Of a stretch of 64,000 nucleotides of DNA, positions 62,882-64,000 are shown piece by piece. Under the pieces are notes generated by a model. It had not been told where the DNA came from and ran no database searches. It saw only the letters and a program-made list of their open reading frames with translations. The DNA lies in the NCBI RefSeq assembly GCF_001182785.1, contig NZ_CP012099.1:2602501-2666500 (forward strand), read 5' to 3'. The DNA comes from Bacillus thuringiensis. GTDB taxonomy: Bacteria > Bacillota > Bacilli > Bacillales > Bacillaceae_G. Made by a program: the position numbers and the translations under genes. Every line of letters starts with the position of its first letter. Position 1 is the first letter of the stretch.

Positions 62882-63379
62882 TTATTTCATTATAGGTAAA
62901 TGCATTATTATTTGTTGGCCAATTGGTCCCATTCTTCTAAAACCTTTATCCTCGAAGCCGACTTTTGCATATAAATTTTGTGCAGGAATATTTCTTTCAT
63001 TCACAGCAAGTACAACTTCATTTTTTATTGGAAAATAGCGTTTTACAAACTCTTCTAATAATAACAATGACTTTTTAGCGAATCCTTTTCTTTGTCTATT
63101 GTGATTAATAGAAAATGACGTTAAAAGTAAAGCATCCTCATTATCTGTGAACTCCTTTACTCTATCTCCCGTTTCCAATGCGAAAAGACCCACCGGTACC
63201 CCATTGTAATCTAAAATAACAATCACATTTTTTGTACGATCACTTTTTGCTTTTTCCAGTAATGCGCTTGGATCTGCTGTAAACTGAACTTGTTCACTTG
63301 GTAAAGTAAATGTTTGTATAACTTCTTTATATTTCTCCTTATACGGAACTAATTGAATTTCCCCTGTGTGTGTGTTCAT
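62882..63379 (-). CDS. GNAT-family N-acetyltransferase
   Basis: A 165-residue acetyltransferase. The acetyl-CoA loop is INHNRQRKGFAKKSLLLLEEFV (about residues 92-113), and the C-terminal part has VLAVNERNIPAQNLYAKVGFEDKGF, as in many Bacillus GNATs. The ATG at 63379 has GGGAGAG 8 bases upstream. The substrate is unknown. The lipoprotein gene ends 26 bases upstream on the same strand, so the two may be one unit. Confidence 0.88.
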   Translation of the reverse strand: MNTHTGEIQLVPYKEKYKEVIQTFTLPSEQVQFTADPSALLEKAKSDRTKNVIVILDYNGVPVGLFALETGDRVKEFTDNEDALLLTSFSINHNRQRKGFAKKSLLLLEEFVKRYFPIKNEVVLAVNERNIPAQNLYAKVGFEDKGFRRMGPIGQQIIMHLPIMK

Positions 63380-63405
63380 GCTAAACTCTCCCATTTTTTA
63401 GCTTA

Positions 63406-63762
63406 TTAACTTATACCTTGCTGTGCTTTTGAATGCACTCTTCCATCTAAAAAGGTAATTTCAACAAATGAATTTGGATCGTTTCCTTTCCAAGCAAAAA
63501 TTTGTTTAATTTGTGTAGAATGTTCTACCCCTTCTTCTATAAGTAAATCCCCTTCAAAACCAATTAAATCTTTCACTTCTGTATAAGTCATTCCTTCATT
63601 TATGTTCGAGAAATGATTTATATTGATAGATTCTTTCTGTTGCCTTTCCATCACAGTAGAAGAAGTTGCTGTTTGATTTTTCACTTCTTTTCTCTTTTCA
63701 CACGCTGTCATACTGAAACCTAAGCATAAACTAAACAATATACATGCGCTTTTTTTCATCAT
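63406..63762 (-). CDS. Small lipoprotein with a DUF3862/SmpA-like domain
   Basis: A 118-residue secreted lipoprotein. The signal peptide ends in the lipobox LGFSMTAC, so the Cys is lipidated and the protein is held on the outer face of the membrane. The mature domain has INEGMTYTEVKDLIGFEGDLL and later FAWKGNDPNSFVEITFLDGRVHSKAQ, the pattern of DUF3862/SmpA-OmlA-type beta domains, which often bind partner proteins. The function is unknown. GGGAGGGA lies 8 bases before the ATG at 63762. Confidence 0.8.
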   Translation of the reverse strand: MMKKSACILFSLCLGFSMTACEKRKEVKNQTATSSTVMERQQKESININHFSNINEGMTYTEVKDLIGFEGDLLIEEGVEHSTQIKQIFAWKGNDPNSFVEITFLDGRVHSKAQQGIS

Positions 63763-63834
63763 AACAGTTGTCCCTCCCATCATAATTAAACCATATATTC
63801 CCTTAAAAATAAACTGAATATTTAATATTATACT

Positions 63835-63865
63835 TAAAAACCTCGCACAATTAAGTACGAGGCTA
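63835..63865 (-). terminator. Terminator of the gene at the right edge
   Basis: CCTCG at 63841-63845 pairs with CGAGG (63858-63862), with an A run before it that reads as T on the minus strand. Confidence 0.65.
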
Positions 63866-63868
63866 ATT

Positions 63869-64000
63869 TCATTTATTCAAATGATTATTTGATTGATCAT
63901 CCTGTTCTTTTCTTAACTCTTGTTCTTCATCTTTTGGTAATTGTTTATCATTATCTTTAATTGGATTCGTTTCTCGATTTTCAATCATATCATTTGGAAC
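63869..64000 (-). CDS. C-terminal part of a hydrophilic protein (cut by window end)
   Basis: A minus-strand frame enters at the right edge and stops with TGA at 63869-63871 after 43 residues. The piece is rich in Asp, Glu, Lys, Asn and Gln (LPKDEEQELRKEQDDQSNN) with no hydrophobic stretch. It ends just before a terminator. Whether it is a small spore or stress protein cannot be told. Confidence 0.55.
   Translation of the reverse strand, partial: VPNDMIENRETNPIKDNDKQLPKDEEQELRKEQDDQSNNHLNK

Overview
The window is low-GC Firmicute chromosome, and its gene content points to the Bacillus cereus group (B. cereus, B. thuringiensis, B. anthracis and relatives). The markers are a heterocycloanthracin-type peptide precursor, a perfect PlcR box in front of a secreted neutral protease, second copies of the sliding clamp and of SecY, a BstA/YfiT-type protein, and many small B. 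cereus-type proteins. There are no rRNA or tRNA genes, no intact insertion sequence, no CRISPR array and no prophage. It reads as ordinary accessory chromosome: short transcription units separated by clear intrinsic terminators, many shared by convergent genes.

Layout. 1-12 kb: end of a Nudix gene, orphan Cys-rich bacteriocin precursor, serine hydrolase, OFA-type MFS transporter, CadD-like transporter, Nudix/GNAT enzymes, a DnaN paralogue, a membrane-anchored beta-helix-like protein, an MBL hydrolase, a free-standing LAGLIDADG endonuclease, an unknown 360-aa protein and a RidA protein. 12-32 kb: mostly minus-strand housekeeping-accessory genes (YwqG, DUF1992, YxiJ, GNATs, bacillithiol transferase-like protein, FAD enzymes, UppP, GIY-YIG, GSDH, kinase, Nudix, NAT, MepB, HAD), including an esterase remnant and a patatin gene broken by one stop codon.

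32-39 kb holds a two-component system (32745-34881) and a MacB-like ABC exporter operon (38526-36407). Both promoters carry nearly the same 20-bp element exactly 7 bp upstream of the -10 box, so the two units very probably form one regulon. 39-50 kb: a hydrolase pseudogene, BcrC, a secreted pullulanase with a cre-like site, a secreted M4 protease with a PlcR box, a secreted 5'-nucleotidase, DinB and GyrI-like proteins. 50-64 kb: SecY2, a TetX-like flavin monooxygenase with its own TetR regulator and palindromic operator, an EamA exporter divergent from a MocR regulator with a direct-repeat operator, a quinone-oxidoreductase-like protein, a chromosomal ParM-like actin with a small ParR-like partner, DUF1697, an aromatic acid exporter-like protein, GNAT and lipoprotein genes.

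The best candidates for new biology are the chromosomal actin/RHH pair (58982-60498) with inverted repeats upstream, the two-component/ABC regulon defined by a shared promoter element, the orphan thiazole/oxazole-type precursor, the TetX-like operon with its operator, and a possible small RNA ending at an orphan terminator (38896-38945). All functions are assigned from reading sequence; no database search was run.
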